64,000 bases of DNA from contig JAABRD010000014.1 in NCBI GenBank assembly GCA_011391085.1, forward strand, positions 1-64,000, given 5' to 3'. The position numbers were made by a program, and so were the translations under genes. This stretch comes from Thiotrichaceae bacterium. Its GTDB lineage: Bacteria; Pseudomonadota; Gammaproteobacteria; Beggiatoales; Beggiatoaceae. The stretch's first letter is position 1. The number at the start of each line of letters is the position of its first letter. Below are positions 17,465 to 24,482 of this stretch, piece by piece. The notes beneath the pieces are model-generated. The model saw only the letters and a program-made list of their open reading frames with translations. It had not been told where the DNA came from and searched no databases.

Positions 17465-17683
17465 TCACGGGGAAGGCGGGAGTAGGCCAAGTCCATTCAA
17501 CATATCTGTCAGTCCTAACATCTCTATTAAGAGAGGGATACCTATCACAGCCCCCATGACTAGCGCCATCGTAACAATGACGGCAGGGATGCTTGCGAGT
17601 GTCCATTTAATCATAAATCCCATGAGAGAAAAGAACGGAATCTTGATACCCGTGATGACTACGTCTTGACTGTCTTTGTCCAT
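17465..17683 (-). CDS. Small membrane protein, related to the next gene
   Basis: A 72-residue protein starting MDKDSQDVVITGIKIPFFS; an ATG further upstream is open but overlaps the neighbour. Two hydrophobic segments (about 17-40 and 42-60) suggest membrane insertion. ITGIKIPFFSLMGFMIKWTLASIPA closely matches VTAVKIPFWSFIFFLVKLTFASIPA in the gene transcribed just before it, so the two share a membrane module by duplication. No known family is recognised. The genes are 37 nt apart and probably co-transcribed. Confidence 0.7.
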   Translation of the reverse strand: MDKDSQDVVITGIKIPFFSLMGFMIKWTLASIPAVIVTMALVMGAVIGIPLLIEMLGLTDMLNGLGLLPPSP

Positions 17684-17720
17684 AATTTGCTTACCTGTTG
17701 TGAATGTAAATTCGGCTATT

Positions 17721-18236
17721 TTATCTGGAAATTTCCAGCATTTCAATGACAATTTCGATGCCTTGTTGCAGTTCAATACTGACCATTTCCATAATAATGA
17801 AGGCTGGAATGGAGGCAAAGGTCAATTTAACGAGAAAGAAGATAAATGACCAAAACGGTATTTTGACCGCAGTGACACGGATATTCCCATTCTCTAGGCC
17901 AAACGTGACTCCTTTTGGCAGACCTGTTGTCCAGGCCTGACTGTCGGCGGTCGTATTGACCACAACTGGAGGCGTAGAACTACCGACATTGGCCATTCCC
18001 CCATTTCTGATTTCGCATAATACGCCTATTTTTTCCATGCCCATCTTGTAACGCAGTGCCACCTCCTGCGTCAGATTTTTTCTAATCACGATAGGCGCAG
18101 GCTTCTTTTTAAACAACTTGTTTATTTTTTTCTCGCTTTTTTCAAAAATCAGGGCCAGTTTTTCTTTGACTTCGGCAGGGTCAAAGCCGTCTGCGATTTG
18201 CCCAAGTAGGATGACTTTATAGCTGTTATCACTCAT
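17721..18236 (-). CDS. Hypothetical protein with C-terminal membrane anchor
   Basis: A 171-residue protein. The N-terminal 85 residues (MSDNSYKVILLGQIADGFDPAEV...) form a small alpha/beta domain with a Lys-rich segment (KKINKLFKKKPAP). A linker and a C-terminal hydrophobic module at about 122-165 follow. The N-terminal part resembles small domains seen before membrane anchors in other bacteria, but I cannot name the family with confidence. It is first in a two-gene unit with 17465-17683. Heptamer repeats (GTGGATA) lie just upstream. Confidence 0.7.
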   Translation of the reverse strand: MSDNSYKVILLGQIADGFDPAEVKEKLALIFEKSEKKINKLFKKKPAPIVIRKNLTQEVALRYKMGMEKIGVLCEIRNGGMANVGSSTPPVVVNTTADSQAWTTGLPKGVTFGLENGNIRVTAVKIPFWSFIFFLVKLTFASIPAFIIMEMVSIELQQGIEIVIEMLEISR

Positions 18237-18475
18237 TTTTATAGTGGATAGTGGTTTTAATGGATAGTGGTTTTACTGGATAGTGGATAGTGGATAGTGA
18301 ACCGTTATCACCATTCACGACCTTTTCACATACTTAAAGAGGCAACTCATAGTAAATACTATTTTATTTCATCTGTCAACCTGGATAAAACAATCTGGTG
18401 TAAAACATCTTTGTTCGTGTGTGAACCATCTGAAGCTATACTTTAAAGGGAAGAACTGTTGAATGGGAAGAATTG
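18237..18475. other. Intergenic region with heptamer repeats
   Basis: GTGGATAGT-type heptamers occupy about 18242-18299. The remainder is AT-rich with no open frame of note. Confidence 0.5.
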
Positions 18476-18558
18476 TTGGAGTGGAGGCTTTAGCCGGTGG
18501 AGGTGGGCACTCCAATTAAACCACGGGGCAAATCCACCGGCTAAAGCCTCTACTCCAA
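18476..18558. repeat. Family A element
   Basis: TTGGAGTGGAGGCTTTAGCCGG and its complement ending CTACTCCAA enclose a short core. Flanking AATGGGAA / TTCCCATT extend the symmetry. Confidence 0.85.
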
Positions 18559-18612
18559 CATTCCCATTTTTTTGAAATACCATCCTATTTTAACAATTTT
18601 GTCAAACAAATA

Positions 18613-18641
18613 TTGCACTCCCTTTAATAATCAATTAGAAT
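18613..18641 (+). promoter_or_regulatory. Probable sigma70 promoter of rpsO
   Basis: TTGCAC (18613-18618), 17-bp spacer, TAGAAT (18636-18641), followed by AGGAG at about 18672-18676 before the rpsO ATG. Confidence 0.5.
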
Positions 18642-18687
18642 AAATCGTCTCAATTTATTTCACGTAATATTTCAGGAGCATTACTAG

Positions 18688-18954
18688 ATGTTGACAACTG
18701 CTACAAAGGCCCAATTAGTTAAGAATTATCAACGTGCCCCCACTGATACCGGTTCGCCCGAAGTACAAGTGGCACTGTTGACCACCAATATCAACACGTT
18801 GTCGGACCACTTTAAAACGCATAAAAAAGACCATCACTCTCTACGCGGTCTCATCAAAATGGTTAACCGGCGGCGGAGTTTGTTGGATTATCTAAAACGT
18901 AAGAACACTGGTCGCTATCAAAACTTGATTGCCAAGTTAGGAATACGCCGGTAG
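18688..18954 (+). CDS. rpsO: 30S ribosomal protein S15
   Basis: An 88-residue S15, binding 16S rRNA in the platform of the small subunit. The family signature is clear ([40 protein letters not shown]). Start ATG follows AGGAG by about 11 nt. It is followed by pnp, the classic rpsO-pnp order. Confidence 0.98.
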   Translation: MLTTATKAQLVKNYQRAPTDTGSPEVQVALLTTNINTLSDHFKTHKKDHHSLRGLIKMVNRRRSLLDYLKRKNTGRYQNLIAKLGIRR

Positions 18955-18964
18955 GTTCGAATGA

Positions 18965-19024
18965 CCAGGAGTTCAAAGCGTAGCTTTGAAAAAACGTGTT
19001 CAAAGCTACGCTTTGGACTCCTGG
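18965..19024. repeat. Family G hairpin in the rpsO-pnp intergenic region
   Basis: Arms of about 25 nt (CCAGGAGTTCAAAGCGTAGC... and its complement) form a stem with a short A-rich loop, 10 nt after rpsO and 53 nt before pnp. It occupies the place where a leader hairpin is processed in enterobacteria. Confidence 0.85.
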
Positions 19025-19077
19025 AAATCTATTTCAACATAATTCACTGACAACCCAACACTGGTAATTCATCAATA

Positions 19078-21174
19078 ATGACCACTCAAAAGCAAACCAA
19101 AACGTTCCAATACGGTTCCCACACAGTCACGCTGGAAACTGGCGAGATTGCCCGGCAAGCCACCGGGGCCGTCATCGTCAGTATGGGAGATACCGTCGTC
19201 CTAGCCACCGTCGTCGGTAACAAAGAACCCTCTGAAGAAAGCGATTTCTTCCCCCTGACGGTTGACTATCAAGAACGTTCCTATGCTGCTGGCAGAATCC
19301 CAGGCAGTTATTTTAAACGCGAAGGACGTCCTGCCGAAAAAGAAACCCTCACCTCCCGCTTGATTGACCGTCCCTTACGTCCCCTCTTTCCAGACGGGTT
19401 CACCAATGAAGTCCAAGTCATTGCCACCGTCCTCTCTTTAGACCCCGAAATTGACCCCGACCTCCCTGCCCTGATTGGTACCTCCGCAGCACTCGCCATC
19501 TCAGGATTACCCTTTCAAGGACCCTTAGGTGCCGCACGGGTCGGTTACAAATATAAAGAAGCCGAATATATCCTCAACCCCACCAGGAGTCAACTGGCTG
19601 ACTCCGCCCTCGACCTCGTCGTCGCCGGCACCCGCACCGCCGTGTTAATGGTCGAATCGGAAGCCAAAGAACTCAATGAAGAAGTCATGTTGGGCGCCGT
19701 CATGTTTGGCCATGAACAATTACAAGTGGTCATTCAAGCCATCGAAGAATTTGCCGCACTGGCCCCACCGGTGCCGTGGGAATGGCAACCCCGTGTCAAA
19801 GACGAAACTCTTGCCCAAGACATCCACACCCATGCCAATACCCTCCTCCGCGAAGCCTATCAGATTCATGATAAACTCCAACGTCAACAACGCCTGGCAG
19901 ACATTCGCAAAGACCTCGTCACCCAATTGTGTGAAGGAGAAACACCTAAGTGGACCAACGCCCAAGTCTCAGGGGCCATTGAAAAACTGGAGGAAGACAT
20001 TGTACGTGGCACCATCTTGGCTGGTCTGCCGCGCATTGATGGCCGTGACCCACACACTATTCGCCCCATCACCATTCGTACCGGCGTCTTACCACGCACT
20101 CACGGTTCCGCTTTATTTACCCGTGGCGAAACTCAAGCGATGGTGGTCACGACGTTAGGTACCGAACGCGACGCCCAAATCGTCGATGCCCTGGAAGGCG
20201 AATACAAAGAAAACTTCATGTTGCACTACAATTTCCCACCCTTCTGCGTGGGCGAAATTGGTCGCATTGGCACCCCCAGACGCCGCGAAATTGGTCATGG
20301 ACGCCTCGCCCGCCGCAGTGTGCAAGCTGTCATGCCCACCCAGGAAGATTTCCCTTACGCCATTCGTCTCGTCTCCGAAATCACTGAATCCAACGGTTCC
20401 AGTTCCATGGCCTCCGTCTGTGGTTCCAGTCTCGCCCTCATGGATGCCGGCGTTCCCATCAAAGGCGCAGTGGCAGGTATCGCCATGGGACTTATCAAAG
20501 AAGGAGACAAATTTGTCGTCCTCTCTGATATTATGGGTGACGAGGACCATCTGGGTGACATGGACTTCAAAGTGGCTGGCACCGAACGCGGTGTCACGGC
20601 GCTACAAATGGACATTAAGATCGACGGCATCACCCGTGACATCATGGAAGTGGCACTGGAACAAGCCAAACAAGGGCGTACCCACATCCTCAAAGAAATG
20701 GGCAAAGTGCTGACCAAACCGCGCAAAGACATGTCCAAATACGCCCCTCGCATTATCACCTTCCACATCAAACCGGACAAGATTCGCGAAGTCATTGGCA
20801 AAGGTGGCACCACCATTCGCGCCATTCAGGAAGAGACTGGGGCCAGTATTGACATCACCGATGATGGCACCATCAAAATTGCCTCCGTGGACTTCATGGC
20901 AGGACAAGAGGCCAAACGACGGATTGAATTGATCACCGCAGACGTCGAAGTCGGCATGGTCTATGAAGGCAAAGTCGTCAAATTAATGGACTTCGGCGCC
21001 TTTGTTACCATCCTCCCAGGCCGCGACGGTCTCGTCCACATTTCTCAAATTTCAGAGGAACGAGTCGAAAAGGTCACGGATAAATTACGTGAAGGCGATA
21101 CGGTACAAGTCAAAGTGCTAGAAATTGACAAACAAGGACGGATTCGTTTAAGTATGAAAGCCGTCAATGAGTAA
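19078..21174 (+). CDS. pnp: Polyribonucleotide nucleotidyltransferase (PNPase)
   Basis: Phosphorolytic 3'-5' exoribonuclease of RNA turnover. The 698-residue protein has two RNase PH domains (about 10-210 and 310-520), the second with [20 protein letters not shown] and [19 protein letters not shown] domain ([20 protein letters not shown] at about 565-584) and an S1 domain ([16 protein letters not shown] to the end) follow. Length and order match the family. ATG 19078 is the first sensible start; no clear Shine-Dalgarno motif is visible. A terminator follows. Confidence 0.97.
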   Translation: MTTQKQTKTFQYGSHTVTLETGEIARQATGAVIVSMGDTVVLATVVGNKEPSEESDFFPLTVDYQERSYAAGRIPGSYFKREGRPAEKETLTSRLIDRPLRPLFPDGFTNEVQVIATVLSLDPEIDPDLPALIGTSAALAISGLPFQGPLGAARVGYKYKEAEYILNPTRSQLADSALDLVVAGTRTAVLMVESEAKELNEEVMLGAVMFGHEQLQVVIQAIEEFAALAPPVPWEWQPRVKDETLAQDIHTHANTLLREAYQIHDKLQRQQRLADIRKDLVTQLCEGETPKWTNAQVSGAIEKLEEDIVRGTILAGLPRIDGRDPHTIRPITIRTGVLPRTHGSALFTRGETQAMVVTTLGTERDAQIVDALEGEYKENFMLHYNFPPFCVGEIGRIGTPRRREIGHGRLARRSVQAVMPTQEDFPYAIRLVSEITESNGSSSMASVCGSSLALMDAGVPIKGAVAGIAMGLIKEGDKFVVLSDIMGDEDHLGDMDFKVAGTERGVTALQMDIKIDGITRDIMEVALEQAKQGRTHILKEMGKVLTKPRKDMSKYAPRIITFHIKPDKIREVIGKGGTTIRAIQEETGASIDITDDGTIKIASVDFMAGQEAKRRIELITADVEVGMVYEGKVVKLMDFGAFVTILPGRDGLVHISQISEERVEKVTDKLREGDTVQVKVLEIDKQGRIRLSMKAVNE

Positions 21175-21213
21175 ATCGTTAGACATCCTCTAACACTGCA
21201 AAATTGTTCAACG

Positions 21214-21237
21214 AAAGGGACCGGGTGTCCCTTTTTT
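21214..21237 (+). terminator. Rho-independent terminator after pnp
   Basis: AAAGGGA-CCGGGTG-TCCCTTT followed by a T-run, about 40 bp after the pnp stop. Confidence 0.85.
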
Positions 21238-21264
21238 TGTTTGAATTTTCAAGTGAGGTGAAAC

Positions 21265-21915
21265 ATGCAACTACAATTCCATCAATTAGTCATTCCACCC
21301 GGAAATCAACTCTTGCTAACCAACATCAGTTGGCAAATGTTTGAGAACTTGTTAGAAGAGTTAGGGGAGACTCGGGCGAAACGACTATCATATAACCGAG
21401 AGACATTAGAAATTATGGTACCCTCCTTCGAACATGAAGATAACAAAAGAATGATTGGCAGACTGGTCGAAATCATTCTGGAGGAACTGGATATTGAATT
21501 TAGGGCCGCCGGTTCCACCACTTTCAAAAATAAACCGATGGCACAAGCGGTTGAACCAGACGAGTGCTTTTATATTCAACATGAAGCTGCCGTGCGAGGT
21601 AAGAAACGGGTGGATTTAACTGTCGATCCACCTCCCGATTTAGCGATTGAAATTGACCTCACCTCCCGCACATCACTGGGCAACTATGAAGCCTTAGGCG
21701 TCCCCGAACTGTGGCGTTATGATGGCCGATTGCGCATCTATGTGTTGCAACAAGGCAAATATGTAGAATCTCCTACCAGTTCCTTATTTCCACAATTCCC
21801 GGTGCGTGAAGAAATCCCTCGCTACGTTTACCAGAGTACACAAACTGGCAGGAATCAAACGATGCGGGCGTTTCGGGAATGGGTGAAGGGGATTATTGGG
21901 AAGTCTAACTCATAG
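21265..21915 (+). CDS. Uma2 family (DUF820) restriction-endonuclease-fold protein
   Basis: A 216-residue Uma2 protein with a PD-(D/E)XK nuclease fold. Visible motifs are the N-terminal VIPPGNQLLLTNISWQMFENLL, EIMVPSFEHEDNKRMIG, AVEPDECFYI (about 95-104), and the catalytic-type DLAIEIDLTSRTS at about 125-137. The family is abundant in cyanobacteria and filamentous bacteria, and its role is not established; a link to mobile DNA has been proposed. It has its own start after AAGTGAGGTG and lies downstream of the pnp terminator, so it is probably transcribed separately. Confidence 0.88.
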   Translation: MQLQFHQLVIPPGNQLLLTNISWQMFENLLEELGETRAKRLSYNRETLEIMVPSFEHEDNKRMIGRLVEIILEELDIEFRAAGSTTFKNKPMAQAVEPDECFYIQHEAAVRGKKRVDLTVDPPPDLAIEIDLTSRTSLGNYEALGVPELWRYDGRLRIYVLQQGKYVESPTSSLFPQFPVREEIPRYVYQSTQTGRNQTMRAFREWVKGIIGKSNS

Positions 21916-21975
21916 CCTCAAAGTGAGATGGTATCTGTGGTTTGGACCTCGCGTAAGCAAGGTCCAACCGACTCA

Positions 21976-22437
21976 CTAATTAACGGTTGACAATTGCATC
22001 CGCAACTGATTGCGCTTCTCCGTGTTTAACACTGTTGGATGATTATCGATTAACTGTAACAACCCCCATGGTTGCCGCAACGACTGAAGCAATTTGTCAT
22101 GCACTTCTTCTTGTAAGGCACCAGCTTCATACCAATCTAAGGTGGGCGTCTCCCAATCCAATAACTGACTTAATTCAACATGTGTCAACCCATAGCTTTC
22201 TCGCCACTGCCGAAGGTCTTCTGGCAACAACATTCCATGACGAATACGATATTTACGATATGCCTCATCTAAAGCACTGTGACCTAAACTACTGATAAAG
22301 GTTTTACCACAATTGGGACATTGATAAAATTCTTTTGTCACTTGAAACTCTTCGCCGCACACCACCACTGTCGTGAATTCACGAAGGGGTTTAAGTTATT
22401 CTTCATAATCGCAACTCAAGCAGTATTCTTCTTGCAT
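21976..22437 (-). pseudogene. MqsA-like antitoxin with in-frame stop at codon 14
   Basis: Read from ATG 22437, which follows a good GAGGTGA motif, the frame is MQEEYCLSCDYEE-stop and then continues in the same frame as LKPLREFTTVVVCGEEFQVTKEFYQCPNCGKTF and an HTH domain (RQWRESYGLTHVELSQLLDW). The first CxxC of the zinc finger lies before the TAA (22396-22398), the second (CPNC) after it. A protein begun at GTG 22368 would lack half of the zinc site. The family is the MqsA/YgiT type of antitoxin and repressor; no toxin gene is beside it. Probably a recent nonsense mutant, or readthrough if the base is confirmed. Confidence 0.75.
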
Positions 22438-22464
22438 AAGTCACCTCACTGGGATAAAGAAAAC

Positions 22465-22630
22465 GGTAGTGATGCAATTTGGGTGAAATATCGCACGGTT
22501 TCGCGTCGGTCTTGAACTCTGATTGAGATGATTAAATGAGGACTCTGATAAGGAGGTTTTACTAATCAGAGTTCATCTGAAAATCATTCTAATCAGAGTT
22601 CAGACAGAGAACCCACATTGCATCACTACC
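22465..22630. mobile_element. M2 element joining two broken toxin-antitoxin genes
   Basis: A 166-bp element with ends GGTAGTGATGCAATTTGGG and CCCACATTGCATCACTACC. Inside are an inner pair of inverted TCAGAGTTC repeats. Its right end truncates a vapC copy. No clear target duplication flanks this copy. Confidence 0.85.
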
Positions 22631-22668
22631 AAATAGTCAATCCAAACGGAAGTGTCAACTAGAAACAT
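22631..22668 (-). pseudogene. VapC PIN toxin, 12-codon remnant
   Basis: Encodes only MFLVDTSVWIDY, identical to the start of the fragment at 14128, then runs into M2. Confidence 0.8.
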
Positions 22669-22873
22669 ATTCATCTCCTGCGGTGCGTAACCGTTTGTAA
22701 TCATAACCTGGTCGGAGGTTAACCGTACCTAGTAATTCTCGAACATCTAACCGTTGGTGACTTGCCACAAACTCGGTTAAGGCGAGGGTAAGTAGTTCTT
22801 GATTGGTATTGACTTTGGCATAGTTAAAGGCCGTTTTTACCAATTCATCATTTAATTCAACTTGAGTTTACAT
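22655..22873 (-). pseudogene. VapB-type antitoxin copy with a stop at codon 2
   Basis: Near-identical to the antitoxin at 13923-14141, but codon 2 is TAA (22868-22870) where the intact copy has CAA. An internal TTG (22843) could give a 62-residue protein lacking the first DNA-binding strand. The C-terminal tail ends GDEYVSS and overlaps the vapC remnant, keeping the original operon structure. Confidence 0.82.
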
Positions 22874-22897
22874 CATTAGTTTCCTCGTTATTAGTTT

Positions 22898-22972
22898 GTA
22901 GGGTGGGCAAATGTGTGTTTGCCCTTCTGTTGTTAAAGTGGTATGCAACGAAAAATCTGTTGCCCACCCTGC
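22898..22972. repeat. Hairpin element with GTAGGGTGGGCAA arms
   Basis: GTAGGGTGGGCAA and TTGCCCACCCTGC arms; a related arm pair lies upstream of hicB at about 23447-23476. Confidence 0.6.
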
Positions 22973-22986
22973 CTGGCTATACCAGT

Positions 22987-23211
22987 TTATAACCAAGTCA
23001 AGAATTGTTCCCTAGAAACATCACAGTCACGTAAGATTTTAGCCAGCAAGCCGCTACCAATTTCTTCACCTGCATGTACTGGCACCACCGTACAACGTCC
23101 ATCTGGATGTTTTAAAAAGTGATGACTACCTTTTATCCGCACCACGCTAAACCCTGCACGTTTGAGTGTCGCAATAACCGTTTTGCCAGTCAAAGGTGGT
23201 AGTTTATTCAT
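22987..23211 (-). CDS. hicA: HicA family mRNA interferase toxin
   Basis: A 74-residue HicA toxin with the double-stranded RNA-binding-like fold. The catalytic His is in KGSHHFLKHPDG (about 28-39), followed by TVVPVHAGEEIGSGLLAKIL. It would cleave mRNA. Its start overlaps the hicB stop by 4 nt. Both genes look intact. Confidence 0.92.
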   Translation of the reverse strand: MNKLPPLTGKTVIATLKRAGFSVVRIKGSHHFLKHPDGRCTVVPVHAGEEIGSGLLAKILRDCDVSREQFLTWL

Positions 23212-23423
23212 ACTTCTACAGAGACCCTTTGAAAACCTACAAACTGATGACTTTCGATTTCCTCAGCCGCAACCTCTAAACATAATAAAATAGCTTCTTC
23301 AATTCGTTGCATCAGTTCATCTAAAGATTTAGCCTGGGTATGGCAACCGCGCAAGGCAGGCACGGACGCGACTAGATAGCCGTCGGAGTCTCGTTCGATG
23401 ATAACACTAAATTCTTTTTTCAT
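23208..23423 (-). CDS. hicB: HicB family antitoxin
   Basis: A 71-residue antitoxin beginning MKKEFSVIIERDSDGYLVASVPALRGCHTQ, with the HicB partial RNase H-like fold and a helical C-terminus. The frame is open for 12 codons further upstream, but ATG 23423 gives the family N-terminus. The order is antitoxin first, toxin second, the less common order for HicAB but normal for short HicB proteins. Confidence 0.9.
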   Translation of the reverse strand: MKKEFSVIIERDSDGYLVASVPALRGCHTQAKSLDELMQRIEEAILLCLEVAAEEIESHQFVGFQRVSVEV

Positions 23424-23503
23424 AGCAAATCTCGTTAAGTAAGTTTGTAGGGTGGGCAAGTGCGTTTTTGCCCACCTTCCTTTGTTAAAGTGGTGGGCTG
23501 GCT

Positions 23504-23867
23504 GGAGTCCGGAATTAATTCCGTTGATGTTTGGAGTCCGGAATTAATTCCGTTAGTGTTTGGAGTCCGGAATTAATTCCGTTAGTGTTTGGAGTACGGA
23601 ATTAATTCCGTTGATGTTTGGAGTCCGGAATTAATTCCGTTAGTGTTTGGAGTACGGAATTAATTCCGTTAGTGTTTGGAGTACGGAATTAATTCCGTTA
23701 GTGTTTGGAGTACGGAATTAATTCCGTTGATGTTTGGAGTACGGAATTAATTCCGTTGGTGTTTGGAGTACGGAATTAATTCCGTTGATGTTTGGAACGG
23801 AATCCGCCTGAAACGGAATTAATTCCGTACTCCAAAACCCATAACCATTACCTTTGCAACACTACGT
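23504..23867. repeat. Ten-unit 29-bp family D array leading into an M1 end
   Basis: Ten units of exactly 29 bp (23504-23793), each with CGGAATTAATTCCG and a GTTAGTGTTT or GTTGATGTTT linker. Then come an inverted D copy and the M1 end TTTGCAACACTAC. There are no spacers, so it is not CRISPR. The 22-bp array at 1-130 uses the same palindrome with a shorter linker. Confidence 0.92.
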
Positions 23868-24097
23868 TGGTTAGCGGCCAAGATTTTGATTCCCGAAATA
23901 CTTTCCAACACTTTGGATTTATTAGAGTAATTGCCATTATTCAACTCTACCATAGTTTCTTCCGACAAGTACAGGTCAAACTGTTGTCGTTCTTCAGTCC
24001 ACCATTGTTGAGTCACTTTGACAAAGGTCTTCAGTTCTTCTCTTTCATCAAAGAGATAACTGGGAATGGTGGTGTCGAGATAAATGGTTCTAGTCAT
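23868..24097 (-). pseudogene. PIN-domain protein truncated by M1
   Basis: Begins MTRTIYLDTTIPSYLFDERE, the start of a PIN-family ribonuclease (first Asp in YLDTT), and continues for about 76 codons to IKILAANQR. It then enters M1 sequence ([12 protein letters not shown] is translated M1). The C-terminal catalytic half is missing. Confidence 0.82.
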
Positions 24098-24120
24098 TTC
24101 ATCAAGCATTCAAATTTGAT

Positions 24121-24348
24121 ATTATTTATCTAAAAACTGCATCACATCGGAGTCCAAGACAGGTCTTGGACTCCTCCAAATTAGTTAATACACATATATA
24201 TTATATGTATATTGAATTTTTCGCGCCAGGCGCCGCTTCGCGGCGTTTTAAAACCCACACCCCCTAAACAAACACCTTCTCAGTTTCTAACAGGGCAACA
24301 GCGCAAAAGGCAACAGCGCAAAGGGCAAAAGGTCTATAGCTAAAAGGG
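24121..24348. repeat. 3' tail shared with the first kinase locus
   Basis: Inverted near-identical copy of 11341-11570, including the GCGGCG hairpin, the AT-rich palindrome and the family F palindrome. Similarity ends at 24121, next to the PIN pseudogene start. Confidence 0.88.
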
Positions 24349-24482
24349 TTACAGAGTCCACACAGCACACAGAACGACACGCAACCCAATGAGATTGAGG
24401 CGGTAACCTGGCGTGTACTGGCGGCGATACGCGGCACGGCACCAAACGGCATGACCGTCCCACGAACCGCCGCGCAGCAGGC
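24349..24482 (-). other. DGR variable region VR2
   Basis: Partner of VR1 (11207-11340). The two encode DGHAVW/RRQYTPGYRLN versus DDNAVW/RSKYTPDSRHN. All base differences involve A in one copy; the bases between them and the codons after LIGLRV to the stop are identical. Confidence 0.8.

Noticed and set aside
23504-23793. Evenly spaced 29-bp repeats as a CRISPR array
   Set aside because: Units are contiguous, with no unique spacers, no leader and no cas genes; the palindrome recurs in M1 elements.
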